Assembly (NCBI GenBank): GCA_011799875.1
Contig: CM022300.1
Location: 233,501,016-233,565,015, forward strand
DNA length: 64,000 bases
Origin: Thinopyrum elongatum
Lineage: Eukaryota > Streptophyta > Magnoliopsida > Poales > Poaceae
Direction of reading: 5' to 3'
Part shown: positions 10,002 through 22,636 of the stretch, piece after piece
Numbering within the stretch: position 1 is the first letter of the stretch
Layout of the letters: each line of letters opens with the position of its first letter
Made by a program: the position numbers and the translations under genes
Notes under the pieces: model-generated
What the model saw: only the letters and a program-made list of their open reading frames with translations
Database searches by the model: none
Told to the model about the DNA's origin: nothing

Positions 10002-11830
10002 TTTTAGCCTACAACATTTTGTCGTGCCTCGTGGAGGCGTAAGGTTTCTGTTTAAGCTTCTGGGACAAGTTGTGCTTTCAATAATCATTAGGACCACGTG
10101 GTTTCCTTATTGCGTCAAGTTTCCTTCGTGCTTGCTTTTGTGCTCTGCATCGGTACGGCCCAGCCCCGCGCATACCTCGACCACCGTTGGGGCATCCGGG
10201 TCACTAGGACGACACCAAGGGGCGAGGGGCTACATGACTAGTGAGGCCCCTGAGTCACGATGCTCAGGAGGGCCCCCTTGACGTGCGAGCAGACCTCATG
10301 AAGGAAATGTGGATGCCGGGGTGTAGGACTTCGCACTCTCCGTTGGAAGGGCCCAGCCCCGCGCATACCTCGACTGTCGTTGGGGCGTCCGGATCACCAG
10401 GACGACACCATGGGGCGAGGGGCTACGTGACCATTGAGGCCCCTGAGTCGCGATGCTCAGGAGGTCCCCCTTGACGTGCGAGCAGCCCTCATACCTTTGA
10501 CCACCAGCTTTTGCCTGGGGGGACGCGAGAAGACCAGGTACCCAGAGCTGGTAGGGTAGCTTGTGTCAGGCGAGGCCTGAGCACAACCCCTGTACCAGCA
10601 CCCTTGCACAATCCTCCCGATGGGGAACCTGTGGGGTGTTGCCGGTCGTAGAGCCGAGAGGCTATCCTGAGGTTGGTACGGTCACGAGGTCGCCCTCAGT
10701 TGTTTATTCACAAGCGCGGAGCATGGTGCTTCCACTTTATCATGGGCATAGCCGCTCCTCGACCGTGTCGTCTGCCAGCGCGGAGCATGGGGCTTCCACT
10801 GGTGTGTGGGCATAGCCACTCCTCGATCGTGTTGTCCGCCAGCGCGGAGCATGGGGCTTCCACTGGTACGTGGGTGGGAGTTCCCGCTGGGGGAGACTTC
10901 GGGGCGTGTACAGCCCCGTTCGTACGCATGGCTAGCACGGTAGAACTGGAGGAGGTGTATCTGGGCACTCGTGAGCCAGTGCGGGACTTGCGAGGCCCTA
11001 CCTCAAGGCGGGTTCGCCTGATTTTTGTGGAGCGGGGCGCGCTTAAGAAACCTGCGGGATGATGGGGGGTCCTGCGCCGAATGCCCCCAGGAGGTGAGGT
11101 TAACAAGGCCAGCCCGCCATATAGAGCTCAGCCATTGGTTTTATCGACGCTGCAAGGACGGACCCGAGCACAGACGCCGTGCCAAGTCTTCTCGTGCAAC
11201 GATCCCATGGAAAAATAGCCGGCGCACGGCTCCCGTTGCGGCGAAGCGCCGAATTGCGGTTGTACGAACCGTGCCATGCGCCCGCACTTGCCCACATGTG
11301 ATTAGCTCATGCGAGAACAAGGCACCAAGGACCACAGGAGGTGACGCACATGGGAGCTGGCCCACGGGATAGAGCTCGGTCGCTTGGGTTTGTCGACACT
11401 GCAGGGATGAACCCGAGCATAGATGCCATGCCAGTCCTTAATCATGAGGCGGTCGTGGGCGGGCTCATGAGGGCGCAGTGACATTATAGTGACGAAGCAC
11501 CAGACAGGCAGTTGAGATACTTAGGAAACTCAAGAAAGCAAAGCCAGTTCCGATACATGCGCAAAATGATACAGCTGCGGGGTTGGGCCCTAGCAGCCTG
11601 AGGATAATGCAGCCTGAGGGGCACCCTCAGTTGAACAAACCAGAAAGTCACCTGGCACCATTATTGTAGAAGCGTTGGAGTAGCTGAAGATGTGTACTGT
11701 AGAGATCGCTCCTCACGAGCCGACCGTCTCCTGAGTCCCGGGAGGCTCCGGAGGTCCGGGGGGCTCGCGAGGGTCCGTCACCTCCTCGGTAAGGACCGCC
11801 TCGCGCCTGGCCTCGTGAGCCGCCAAGGCT
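10002..11830. other. Non-coding 3' segment of second Tat copy with three kinds of direct repeat
   Basis: No gene is supported. A 193-base direct duplication begins at 10161 and 10354 (both start cagccccgcgcatacctcg). A 64-base unit repeats at 10714, 10778 and 10842 and matches the unit at 2417 and 2480. A looser 248-base duplication begins near 11121 and 11369 (both contain atagagctc and gacccgagcat or a close variant). The integrase expected here on the minus strand is missing, so a deletion runs from inside reverse transcriptase to this spacer. Confidence 0.6.
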
Positions 11831-12240
11831 CCCTACGTGAGGCGCTGGTATGAGGCGGCCACGTTCAGCAGGCCGAACGGCATGCGGACGTAGCTGCAGG
11901 TGTAGCCCCCGCTCCGGCCAACGCGGGACTACCAGAAGAGGTCCTGCAAAGTAGCCCTGTTGAGGCCTGGGATGTTGATGCAGACGCGCAGCTCGCCATG
12001 CATGTCATGGGTGGCAGCTGCACTGGGTGGTGTAGGGCAACGCTCGCCACGCATGGCTCGCGCCTCCTGAAGCTCCTCGATTGCCTTGGTGATGAACTCC
12101 TGAGCACCCGGCGCCTCGCGCCTTGCGCCTTGCTCATGGAGGCGCGCATCGAAGAACGCCTCCACGTGGTGCCCGTACGCCTCCCTCGTCTCGCTGGTCA
12201 GGTTAGAGGCCCTCCAGAGGAGAGCCCCCGAGCCCATCCT
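11830..12240 (-). pseudogene. Tat reverse transcriptase remnant with internal deletion
   Basis: On the minus strand the text LRVCINIPGLNRATLQDLFW corresponds to the early reverse-transcriptase motif (usually RVCVDF..LN.A.P.D.FPLP). After a TAG stop it jumps to YTCSYVRMPFGLLNVAASYQRL, the later motif before the catalytic box. The palm segment with the Tyr-x-Asp-Asp motif is gone. The upstream part (ETREAYGHHVEAFFDARL and following) links it to the protease at 12265. This is a dead fragment. Confidence 0.75.
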
Positions 12241-12264
12241 GAGAGGGGTGCTGGGCGCGCCTCC

Positions 12265-12963
12265 CTATGCGAGAGGGAAAGATGCCCCACCAGAGGGCGC
12301 TGGGCCTGAGGCACGACCATCGGATGCCCCAGCCTCCTGATGGCCCTGTAGGAGGAGCTGCTTCTTCTTGGGAACGGCCTCAGGAGGCAGGACAGCACCC
12401 TCGTCATCAGGGTTCTCGACCGCCGCAGACTGGTAGGCGCGCTCGAGGGAGCACACCGCATCCTTTTCATCGCAGGCGACCGTGATGATGCCGCCTCTTC
12501 CTGGCATCTTGAGGACATTGTAGCCGTGGTGAGTTGCTGCCATGAACTTGGCGAGGGCCGGATACCCGAGGATGGCATTGTAAGGGAGGTGGATGTGGGT
12601 GACGTCGAAGTCGACGAGCTCGGTGTGGTAGTTGTCGCGCTTGCCAAAGGTGACAGGGAGGCAGATCTGCCCTATTGGGACGGCAGAGCCATTGGTGACC
12701 CCTGAGAAAGGCTTGGTGGGTAGAAGCTGGTCACATGGTACTTGGAGCGTCTCGAACGTCTCGACAGAGAGAACATTGAGCCCCGCGCCATCGTCAATGA
12801 GGGTCTTGGTGACAAGGACGTTGCTGATGGTTGGCGTGCAGAGCATTGGGAGCGCGCCGGCGGCGGCTGAGCACTTGAGCTGGTCCATGGAGTCAAAGGT
12901 GATGGTGTGCTTGGACCACCTAAGGGGGCGCGATGCCTCGAGCTTGGGGAGGGCCGCGTTCAC
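12265..12963 (-). pseudogene. Tat gag-pol fragment: aspartic protease domain
   Basis: An open frame of 232 codons on the minus strand carries a retropepsin-like domain. ITFDSMDQLK leads in, TKTLIDDGAGLNVLS holds the catalytic Asp flap motif, and LPYNAILGYPALAKFMA is the second conserved segment. A Lys-rich KKKQLLLQ stretch follows. The equivalent domain on the plus strand at 32196-32848 aligns along its length. It lies between the gag zinc-knuckle remnant (12990-13360) and the reverse transcriptase remnant. Only this domain stays open; its neighbours are broken. Confidence 0.8.
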
Positions 12964-12989
12964 CTCACGAGCGAACTGCTTGAAGCGGG

Positions 12990-13362
12990 GTGCTGAGCGC
13001 CACCCAGGATGCAGGCGATCGCGCGAAGCTCTTGGAAGCCCCCAGCCCCATCATCTTGGCGGCTGTCGTCGTTTCTCCTTGGCGACAGCGGAGGGAGGCT
13101 AGTATTGCCCTAGGGGCGATCCTCACGAGGCTGGTCTCTCCAGGGGCCATCACGAGGTTGGTCGCGCCAGTCTTGGCAGGGGTCGCGGTTGTCCCAGCGG
13201 CCTCCACTACGGCCTCCTCCGCGGCCGTAGCCATGGTCGTTGCGCTCGGGGCGGCGGCCAAAGCACCCGTCGCGGATTGCCCTGAGCTCCTGGCAGTCAT
13301 TGGTGTTGTGGCTGTGGACAATGTGGAAGACACAGAACAGGCGGTTGCCCCTGGGAGGCTCT
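12990..13362 (-). pseudogene. Tat gag C-terminus with degenerate zinc knuckle
   Basis: In the minus frame opposite the longer open ones, the text reads CVFHIVHSHNTNDCQELRAIRD. This is the Cys/His pattern near the end of Tat gag proteins and would bind RNA. It is followed by an Arg/Gly/Asp-rich linker toward the protease. The upstream gag is cut off at about 13362, where element C begins. Confidence 0.55.
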
Positions 13363-16300
13363 CATAACCAAATCATAACCCTACACCAAAAATCATCCAA
13401 ATCCATCCAGCCATTTGACCCCAGCATGTTTACTTTCATTTCTGGTCAGTTTGCCATGTTGCAAAGGAAGTACCAGCTAACTTTGCCCATTTGGGGTGAA
13501 ATTTTGCCAAGTTGGTCACCTTAGTGGATGACTAACCCCTGCCAAGGATCTTTCCAAGAGGAGCACTGTGGTGGCCATAGCACGTGTCAAACACTTTGCT
13601 GTCATTTCCTGTTTGACCCAGGTGTAGTCACACCAGAGCTATCCAGTGCCTTCTAGTTACGCAAGTTAATTGATTGAGGTTTGTAGAACATCCCAGACAC
13701 GGTTTGGCTTCGTGTAGGACGTGGCAAGTCCCTGGCCACGTGGTGACCACGCCAAATGCAGCTACAGCCGGAGCTCTGCGTGGAGATGTCGCATCCCTTC
13801 CCCTGTGCTCTCGCCGGCGCCTTGTGCCGACGTTTGCGGTGACGTACGGGGCCTCATCCATCAATAGCTGGCCTTGGAGGCTTGCCCATTGGCCGGGTGT
13901 GCTGACAGCGGGTGCGCCGCTAGCGCGCTGCCATGGCACCACCGTCCCGAAACCTCGACCGGCGTCCAGAGCTCTCCCCGTGCATATTTAAGGTGTGCCC
14001 CGAGCCCTCCTCCCCATCAACAAGCCTCAGCTCCTACCCTCAAGCTCCCGGAGCTCCTCTCCTCGCCCATGGCTGAAGCTCTGCCACCATCTCCCCTCGG
14101 CTGTCCCCGCACCCTGGCCCTCCCCCTTCTCTCCGTTCCTGTCCTCGGCCTCCCCTTGGTAACCGCAAGCCGCCGCCGCCCTCATTTCTACCGAGGGAGC
14201 CTCGCCGGCACAGCCCCACCGAGGCTCGTCAGCCACCATGCCCCGACCAGTGGCCACGGCGCCACAACTCACTCCGAGGGATCCGGCGACCATGCGTGTA
14301 AGCGGCGTGGTGCGCCAGTACCGGCGAGACCCGCGGCGGCCCTCCTTGTGCTGCTAGTTGTCGGCTACGGCGGCAGCCGAGCCTCCCCTGTCTTGCGACG
14401 GGAGGTAAGGAGAAGACCAGAGGAGAAGAGAGGAGAGAGAGAGAAAGAGATGAGGCGGGGCCCGCACATGAGCTGGAGAGAGAGAAGTCAACCTGGGCCC
14501 AGTCGGTTTTAAGTGAAGGCGTAATTCCAGGAATACGCTTTCCTGTTCGAGAAGCGTATTCCCCCGCAGCTTCAGTGGGATGTACGTTTTCTCTGCAGTG
14601 AAAGCGTAATCATAGAAATGCGCTTTCATTTTCTCAGCCGGTGGTCGAAGGGGTTATTTTGCGAACGTTCACTCGTTAAGCACTGAAATGGACACTATTC
14701 TATCTATTTTACTGCCTAACAAACGAACGGCCGTTTCTTCGCGAATGTAACTCTGATTGAGGTAAAACCAACGCCCACGTCTTCAGATCGTCGAGCCCGT
14801 TCCGATGGCATCATTTTCTTAATGTTTTCACACTGTGAAAATGACCATTTTGCCCTTGCCCTTCGATCAGCCCCTCCGAGAGGGAAACTTTTCCGGCAAA
14901 TCTTCCCGGAGTTTTATCGTACTTCCACCCGGTGTATTCGTTCACCCCCAGGCAAGCCAACCTCTTATCATGATCTCCGGACTTGCGTGATGACTTTGCT
15001 TGCACCCTGTGTATGTATTGCAGTATGTTACGGATCATTTGTTAGTGTGCACTACCATAGCCCTATCATTTTATATGTGCCTGATGCTGGTGTTATTTAC
15101 AACATGATATCATGAATTACTTCCATGTCATGTTCTCCCATGCTAGTAACAATATTTTGAATACCATTATCATGTTAGTACCATGATTTGATCTCATGCC
15201 ATGTTTGTCAACGTTGTTATGATTTTACTATGCTGTTGTTAAGTGATTGATCACGCTTATAATTGTTGATGTAATGGTACGATGATGGAGATGTTGAGCT
15301 GAATCTATAAACTAAACTTAGTTGGTTGATCAAGAGTCACCTGTCCGGGCTTATCCGTGCAGCCACATTTGCCGGTATGGGACGGCCTTGACTTGGTCTG
15401 GCTCCGTGCTCTTTCACCGGTACCTCCAGACAGGGAGGGTTATGCGTGCGTGCTACCCTGATCAGGTAGGCGGTGATAACCCTGTGAGCCCAGTTGATTA
15501 TTCAACCTGGGAGTCCCCGTTTGGGATAGTTTAGTTTGGCCATGACGGTTGCAGGTGTCACGAGGTGACACGGGGGCCACCCAGGGCAGGACTTCGGGGG
15601 AGGATGATTGCCGGTGGTATGATGGGAGAGTCATGGGTCAGGCTGGTTTCGTTGGAGCAACACTGGTCCACCCGAATGGGATCACGAGGCTAGGTGCTCC
15701 ATGGTGTGGGTAAAGTGCGCAACCTCTACAGAGTGTAAGAATCTATTCGAATAGCCGCGCCCACGGTATTGGACTGTCCGTCCAGGCCTCACTAGGTGGT
15801 CAACCGCAACTAAAATAATAATGATGGAAGAACTTGTCTTATGTTCGGAAGTGCTCAGTGGATCATGAGTATTCCGAGGGTTGTGGGACAACCCAGAAGA
15901 GAGTAAGTTGGTATTCAGTAACCATAAGAACTTTAAGCACCTATTGTGATCATTGCCGTGCTATGATATGTAGTTGATATGTCTGATCCATGTTATGCCG
16001 TACTTGATCCATGTTTTCCTGTTAATTCCATGCCATGTTTAGAATTAATTCTTACATAAGCATAGGGCCTGCTTTGCCATCTACTTATTTGGATGCTATG
16101 TATTTGGTTGTCTTGCGAGTACATTCAAAGTACTCACCTGGCCTTGCACGTGGCTAGTTGCAGGAGGAGATCCGTCGTGCTAGATTGTAACCCAGCCAGT
16201 CCTGTGTGTTGTGGAGCCCAGCCAGAGACGTCATTGCCACTGAACCAAGACCTTCGCTGTCATTTTAGTTAGCCTTGGAGCTATGTAATATTGTTGTAAG

Positions 16301-16431
16301 CAACAGTATTGTAATACTCCATTTCATATAATAAAGCCATTTTGTGCCTGGAATTGCTGTATCATGTCTTTGACATGCGCCAGGTCTTATCCTGGGGCTG
16401 GCGTGCGTCGGCCCTCTATCGGGGTGCCACA
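13363..16431 (+). repeat. Element C 5' LTR
   Basis: The right end is firm: ggtgccaca at 16423-16431 followed by a primer-binding site. A likely TATA (catatttaagg) is at 13983, a GC-rich transcribed leader covers 13990-14480, and an AATAAA-type signal is near 16328. From 13985 to about 15420 it matches 29351-30770 closely. The 620 bases left of 13985 do not match the corresponding left side of the 3' copy. The left boundary at about 13363 is only the point where Tat gag similarity stops. No TG start was identified. Confidence 0.6.
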
Positions 16432-16436
16432 GGACA

Positions 16437-16448
16437 TGGTATCAGAGC
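16437..16448 (+). promoter_or_regulatory. Primer-binding site, initiator-Met tRNA type
   Basis: The sequence tggtatcagagc lies five bases after the LTR end at 16431. It is the standard complement of the plant initiator-Met tRNA 3' end used by many Ty3/Gypsy and Ty1/Copia elements. Confidence 0.9.
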
Positions 16449-16818
16449 TGCCAGGCTGGCTGTAGGTTACCCTAGCATCAAACCACCCCTATTTTCAACC
16501 GGTAGTGAGCCCAATAGAGTTGAACCATCGTTGGTATCCGACACAACCACTGTTGATCAACAGGCAGCCCAATCGGAATGGACGTGTCCCTACCTAGCTG
16601 TCCACTCACCCAGCCATCCTGGATTGGACCGCGACCCTACCCCATTGTCGGCCGTGCCGGCGTATCTTCTACCCGGCATGAGAAGGATCCACGCCATGCT
16701 GGTGTGTCCCAGCCAGGCTGCTTATTTAACCCCTCCCACCTGCGAGTCGCAGCTCTCTCCATTCAGTAAGCTAGATCCCCGCAAGAGAACCTAGACTAGT
16801 ATCCCCAAACCAGCAGCC

Positions 16819-16876
16819 ATGGCCAGTTCTTCCAAAGCACCCACTTTCCATAGCCGAACCTTGGCTAATAGTTATC
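16819..16876 (+). pseudogene. Element C gag-like gene, N-terminal piece
   Basis: The ATG at 16819 starts a short reading frame (MASSSKAPTFHSRT...) cut at codon 20 by element B, whose TSD TTATC covers 16872-16876. The frame resumes at 27105 with PGFPPILLSMLTQTLGY. That resembles PGFPAVLIALMTRLGY in the leader ORF of the chromovirus at 37190, which supports a common gag-like family. Confidence 0.65.
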
Positions 16877-19800
16877 TGCCAAGGCCGGGACACGAAATCC
16901 CAGAAATTAACCCCTCGTGTCATCACCAGCCCAGGATTACTGTTACTGGTGGACACGTCCTTGTTACAGATTACCAAGCTATTACAAGAATTGGATACAA
17001 GACCATGAAGGTCTAATGATACAACAGTGATTCTGGTGGTGGATGACGAAATTGTCTCGCGGTTCTTCAACGTCGATGGGGCTCCATTCCCCACAGGAAC
17101 GGCTGACCTGGATAATTCCTATCCCGCATAGCTGCCATCCTAGGCTCCGCACGGACATCGCTGTGGTACTCCTTGTAGAAATCCTGACCTGGCCGAGTAA
17201 ATAGCCAGGGACAAGCCTATGAGTACGTTTGAATGTACTAGCAAACATCATGAACAAAAGATATACCGAATGCAACGATTAAATTATATGATCATGATGA
17301 ACCACACTATATGCGTATGCTCATGATGGACTTAAATGCCTACTGACAGGAATTAAATCATGGCATGATAAAATATTAGCATATGCAAATAAATGAATAT
17401 ATGGAAATGTTAGTGATAAACAAGGAAAGTTTAAGGAAAATAAAATAAAAGAAATGTCGGTCGGATGTCAAGTGACACCACGGTAGGTCTTGAAGAGAAA
17501 TGCCAACCGGGTGTCTACAAGAGTAGTGGCAGGACCGCCTGTAAACTCGAGAGACGCCATGAGAGGTCTTGAAGAGAAATGCCAGTCGGGTGTCAAGTGA
17601 CGCCACGGTCGGACTTGAAGAGAAATGCCAATCCGGTGTCCACAAGAGTAGTGGCGTGATAAACCGCCTGTTAACTCGAGGGACGCCACGAGAGGTCTTG
17701 AAAATAAAATTGAGTGCCCGGGGTAGTCTAGCCAGCCCCTGAGACACTCAGGAAAAATTCAAAATAAGAGATACAGGTTAGTCCTCAATATTATGCATAA
17801 CCATAATAATATTTAACAAGCATAAAATATTCATGGTAGCAACAGGGTGACAATAATTATTCCGCAAAATAATTCAGGCTCAATTTAATTATTTTCCTCC
17901 GAAGACCGACACTAAGACCGACACTTGACCAACCCAGACTGTAGCCCTTAACCGCGGACACGGCTATTCGAATAGGTTTAAACTCTGCAGAGTGTGTGCT
18001 CTTTACCCACAAGTAAAGGATTTCTTTAGTCAGTACCGTGACACTGACTAATTCCCATTATGGTCTTTGGGTTGTAAACACACCTAACCAGCACACACTA
18101 GATTAACTTTCTGGATGCCCGGAATCACCCAAAGCATCGTTCATGAAAAACTCTGAGACGGAGAGACCAACGTCCTGCATGGGATCACTATTAATACGCG
18201 CGGATTCCAAGGGGTGCCCCCCTCTCAGTCACAACTGGAAACACCCATGCCCCCTGACCCGATGACAGGATTTAGTCCCGGATCCCTTGGAAACCCTCAT
18301 CGTGGCCCTCTGTACGGTGTGTGCACGGAAAGGGGTTAGCAACTCACTGGACCGCACCCTACCTGTGGCAGGGACAAGTGGTAGCACGAATCAAGTATGG
18401 GGGTTACCGGTGACAAGACTCGATCTATGGTCGTCTCAGGAGGCTTATGTTTCCTGCAACGGTCAGCACAACAAAGTATTCTTTCAACAGCAATACCAAC
18501 AGGGCCACAACCCTTGCATGCCCCAACATGCATGACAAACAAGGCGTGATCATGCTCCAACGTGATCACCCTTCTGCCGGTAACAGTATTTCTCTTATGC
18601 CTACTCCTGCAAGTTAGTCATGACCAGCACACGATGCACGGTACGATGAAACATGCCAACTCTATATGCATGCAAAAATAGCCATATGCCAGTTTTATTC
18701 AACATATCCATGATGCAATTGTTCTTGCAAACAACAACTATGCAATTCACCATATCAAGTGTTCAAGATGCTTGCCTTGAGCATGCAGAAGTATTGGGTG
18801 CACTCCAAAAGTTTGAAATATTAACTCCCCTCCATTTCCTATTTTCAAAAATATTTAAATTACCACAAAAATAGTGCCAAAAATTGTTTCAATTTTCTTT
18901 TATAAATACGAAAATAAACTAGATGAAATATAGGGAATTACAGAAAAATAATCAATTCATTTGGAGTTCATATGATTATCCTAGAGAATTTCTAATCTGG
19001 AATAAATAAGGATTTTGGACTATTTTAATTGGTTCAGAAGGGAAAAATGCCTACCAAAAATGTTCACCTAGGCTACAATAATAGAGAATGATTTTATAAG
19101 TCAGTAGGAATTTGAATCATTGGATTTAGATTTGAAATGGTCACTGAGGAATTACTTGAATAATGCTGGAAAAAGATAAAGGAAAAGACTGAGGAACGCC
19201 CTGTGCGCGTTTTAGCTGTACGGCATCGCTGGGCCGAGCCCAGTTGCTTCGGCTACGCGAAAAACTGCCGACGTCGATGGCGTAGTGCTGGAGTTATGCC
19301 TTCCGCGGGTGAAGACGGATTTAGCGAAAACCGTCTCCACTTATGCCGCGCTGGCGTGGCTTGGGTCACTGACAGTGGGCCTGCCTGGCCTACTGGTCAG
19401 GTTTGACCGGCCCACGCACGCGCCTCCTTCTCCGGCCGAACAGAGGTGGCGCTCCGATGATCAGCGCCGGCGAACGGCGGCACCGTTCAGAAAACCGAGG
19501 CCACCTACGAGCTCAGGAGGTCGAGGCGGTTCCTCCGGTGGTCTCTGTGGTCCCTGGGGTGGATGGAGTCGCCAGCGGCAAGCTCACCCGAGGAGCTCCG
19601 GCGGAGACGAATTGGGCGTTTCGTCTATGGTGGCTCCCGGGCAAAATCGAGTGCGGGGATGGATCAGTAGGTGCTCAAGGAGACTGTTGGTGAAGAAATT
19701 TGGAAGAGGGCGGGCCGGACGGCGTCGGAACCATCCGGACAGTGGTGGCGGCCGTGGATGCCGGAATTGGAGAAGACGACTATCTCCGGTGATTCTATTT

Positions 19801-21302
19801 CTACTGAAAGCTTACAAAGGGAGGAGGAGGAGTGGTGATGAGCTGAGAGGGCTCGGGGGAAGCTTAAATAGGCGGGGAGAGGTGGTGTCGCGGCTTCCAG
19901 AGAATGGCCATGGCGGCGAACGCCATTAGTGAGGTAGAGAGGGTGGTTAGGGGCTGTGGCCGTGGTTGGTGTGTACGGCGGCTCCCCGTAGTGATGACAG
20001 GGCTCGCTGGTTGGCTTGGAGACGTGCCACGAACCTTGGGCGGTGCCATCCTGAGCTGACTGCAGCGGCGGCCATTGAAGGCAAAGTGCAGGCGATGGCG
20101 AGGCCGTTGGGGGTCGGCGCGTGGTCGGTGAGGATAGTTGTGGGCGGTGGTCATCCGAATTTAATCTAGGGACGTGTTGGCGAGGTGGGGCAGCTCGGGC
20201 GGTGCCGTGCCCGAGCGAAACACGGCGGCGGCGGCTGTGGTTGGCGTGGACGGCGGTGGCCGGCGCTAGCGGCCAGAGAGTGGTGTCGGCGGGGTACGGG
20301 CTACCTGGAGAAGCTCATAGTGGGTCAGAACGAGCAGGAGAGCAGCTGCGGGGAGCGGCAGGAGCTCGGGCGTCGGCGGTGCAATACGCGCGCTCTGGGG
20401 CACGCACACAACCTGTTTGATGATATGCCAGGAGGGTTTTGGAAGATTTGCTGAAGATGAAAATTTTCAGAGTGAATGCTAGAAATGGGGGACATGCTGA
20501 TTTGGCCAAAGGGACTACTATCACATATCAGTTCCAAACCTTGCCATACTCTGCCTTGCACACAGTGTGCTCGATGAAATGCTAGGGCCACCTAGGGATT
20601 CTTTCTGGAATTGCACTTTGGCAGGGTGATGTCTCCTTAGATGAAAGATATGATGGTGGAGTTGGTTTGGCAAAAGGAGATACTTTCTAGTGCAAGTTTC
20701 ACTGAAATTCATCTCCGGACAGAAACTTTAGGGGAATATTTTGTGAACTAAAAAGGTTCCAATGGAGCTAAAATTTTGGAATTAAGGGTTTTGTTGGAAG
20801 GACTATAGGTGGGAAAAATTTCAGAATTAATGGAGCAAGGAAAATAGGGGTTGTAGTAGAAACTCAAATTCAGGACAAAAATGAGAAGAGGTTGTTTCCC
20901 TCAAAATTTTCAAAACACCAGGTTGGGTTTTAGTATAAAAGTGATCTGTAGGCATCACATGACCCCTCATAATTTTTGTGGAATTTTGAAAGAATTATTT
21001 AAAGTAGTTGTAGTGCAACAGAGGCATATAAAATATTGAAATAGCTGTTAAAAGAATTGTTTAGAGGCAAATTTTATTCTGAAAATAATTCTTACTGTTA
21101 TTAAACTATACTTGAAATGTTTTAAGAGAACTACCAAAGCCACAATATTATTTCCAAAAATTTCTATATGGAGGGAAGAATTTTGAAAAACAGAAACAAA
21201 AAATGGTTCTGAAATTAATAAAAGACCTAGTAAAAATTCAAAATTTTAATTCTGGCCAAATTTTATTTGGTAAAAACATGATTAAATTTTTGGGGTGTTA
21301 CA
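16877..21302 (-). repeat. Element B 3' LTR
   Basis: On the minus strand it begins TGTAACACCCC at 21302 and ends GGCA at 16877. It contains an AT-rich 5' third (20700-21300), a GC-rich middle (19200-20450), and an array of about 60-base units with the phrase aggtcttgaagagaaatgcc (17470-17710). The plus-strand ORFs across it are not conserved as genes. Confidence 0.9.
17462..17720 (-). repeat. Short degenerate tandem units inside the B-family LTR
   Basis: Four to five units of about 60-75 bases share cttgaagagaaatgcc, gtgtcaagtgacgcc or gtgtccacaagagtagtggc, and gacgccacgagagg. The same block occurs at 23230-23480 and, in the other orientation, at 54600-54850, so it belongs to the family rather than to this copy. 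Confidence 0.7.
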
Positions 21303-21320
21303 AACTCTACCCCCCTTAAG
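21303..21320 (-). promoter_or_regulatory. Element B polypurine tract
   Basis: On the minus strand, aaggggggtagagttt runs directly into the LTR start TGTAACACC. A G-rich tract against the 3' LTR is the expected plus-strand primer for reverse transcription. Confidence 0.8.
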
Positions 21321-21530
21321 AAAATCTCGTCCTCGAGATTTGTCAGGGATGGAAGAATTAAATGCATGGCACAACAAACAAGCAATCATGCACCAGGCAA
21401 TGACACACGAGCTCATCATTCAATTAAACACTACACACTGCTAGAAATATACACATAATCGTCTACGGCACGACGGTGGAATATACAGGACAACAGGGTT
21501 ACTAAGGACATGGCAACTACTCTGGCGGAC

Positions 21531-22328
21531 TCAGTCCACTTCGTCGACGTCCAGACGGGCGTGTCTCGTGGACGTCGAGGCTTCTCCGGGGGCTTCAACG
21601 TCGGAGTTGGCTGGAGTGTTATGAGGAGCTGCAGGGTTGGGGTAGCGATGATGACCCACGCGGGGTGTAGTGGCTACAGTCCCGTTGGAGGAAATCCCAA
21701 AGAGACGACGGAGTTCATCCGGGGAAACGAATGCATTGCCCGGGTGGGCAACAGGGGCTGACCTCGTAGGCTCGATTGGTCTCCCGAACAGTACTATCGG
21801 GTTGTCGGTGGCGGGTGCAGCTTCACTCCTCACCGGGGTCAGGACAGCAAGCGTCCTGCGGGTCTCAATCAGATCATTGGTGACCTGATCGAAGAGTGCC
21901 TCTTGCGCTCTCAGGTAGCGCACCAGATGCACCAGAGCAGGATCCGTCTCATGGTCTCCGTTGGCGACTTGGGTCGGCCTACCATAGCCTTCACGACTAG
22001 GGTAGTAGTAGAAGGAGCGGCAGTTAACCCTCGGCGACCGATGCCGGAGTTGAACTACAGCCTCTCGGGCTGCAAGTTGGATGTCTTGGGGCTCATCGGT
22101 GGTCGTCCTCCCGGTGAACCGGTAAGGGCGCTCTGCGGTGATGCCCCTCCCGTAGATGTGCACCGTGGCCCAGAAGTGGTGGATGGCATCACTCGCGTGC
22201 TCTTGGTAAACGACATACTCCGGCGGCTCTTTGATGCCGAGAGCACAACGGGTGAGATTGGCAAGGATGACTATAAAGCCTTCAAGCTCGGCTGCGGTGG
22301 TCTCATTGTGCACGATGGGGCCTGGCAT
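21531..22328 (-). CDS. Element B gag-like protein, 265 aa
   Basis: This is the only long ORF inside element B. The ATG at 22328 (MPGPIVHNE) is preferred over the upstream one at 22463. It begins the region similar to related proteins, and the upstream 45 codons cover leader sequence. The protein has a folded-looking N-terminal part with EYVVYQEHASDAIHHFWATVHIYG and an AAREAVVQLR helix, then a long helical segment (LVRYLRAQEALFDQVTNDLIETRRTL), then a Pro/Ser-rich tail. The N-terminal pattern resembles the leader ORF at 37115-37693 and the broken ORF at 27105-27310. There is no zinc knuckle and no enzyme motif. A gag-like structural role is inferred from position between primer site and purine tract. 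It is fully open, unlike most ORFs here. Confidence 0.6.
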   Translation of the reverse strand: MPGPIVHNETTAAELEGFIVILANLTRCALGIKEPPEYVVYQEHASDAIHHFWATVHIYGRGITAERPYRFTGRTTTDEPQDIQLAAREAVVQLRHRSPRVNCRSFYYYPSREGYGRPTQVANGDHETDPALVHLVRYLRAQEALFDQVTNDLIETRRTLAVLTPVRSEAAPATDNPIVLFGRPIEPTRSAPVAHPGNAFVSPDELRRLFGISSNGTVATTPRVGHHRYPNPAAPHNTPANSDVEAPGEASTSTRHARLDVDEVD

Positions 22329-22636
22329 CTTGGTGGTTGGATTATTGAACTGAGAGTGAGGCTGTGATGTACTGGGTTGGGGCAAGGCTTCTCTTATAAG
22401 ACAGCGGAGTCTTCCATCGCACGCTTGCGGATGGGACAACGCAGGTGTTGGCCACAGGCACACGGCCTATGGGCTAGGTTGATAGGTTGGGCACCGACTA
22501 TCAAAAGATGTCGGCTGGCCGCTGTGCAGGCTTAACGGATGGGATGGGCTTGACGGTGGGTAGGAAAAGATGTGGGCGGTGTGGAAACCTAGAGATAGCG
22601 ACCAGGCTAAGATAGGATTAGCCAATGGTCAGCCTG

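Noticed and set aside
13874..14512. 212-codon ORF in the element C 5' LTR leader
   Set aside because: The matching region at 29434-29841 has a different start and stop and no recognisable domain. It is treated as the GC-rich LTR leader.
18287..18535. 82-codon ORF conserved at 18287 and 24089
   Set aside because: It is conserved only because both lie in the two recent LTRs of element B. The older solo LTR at 53700-54000 does not keep it.
19285..19929. Plus-strand 214-codon ORF in the element B LTR
   Set aside because: The matching 5' LTR region (25071-25259) stops after 62 codons. Composition reflects a GC-rich LTR centre.
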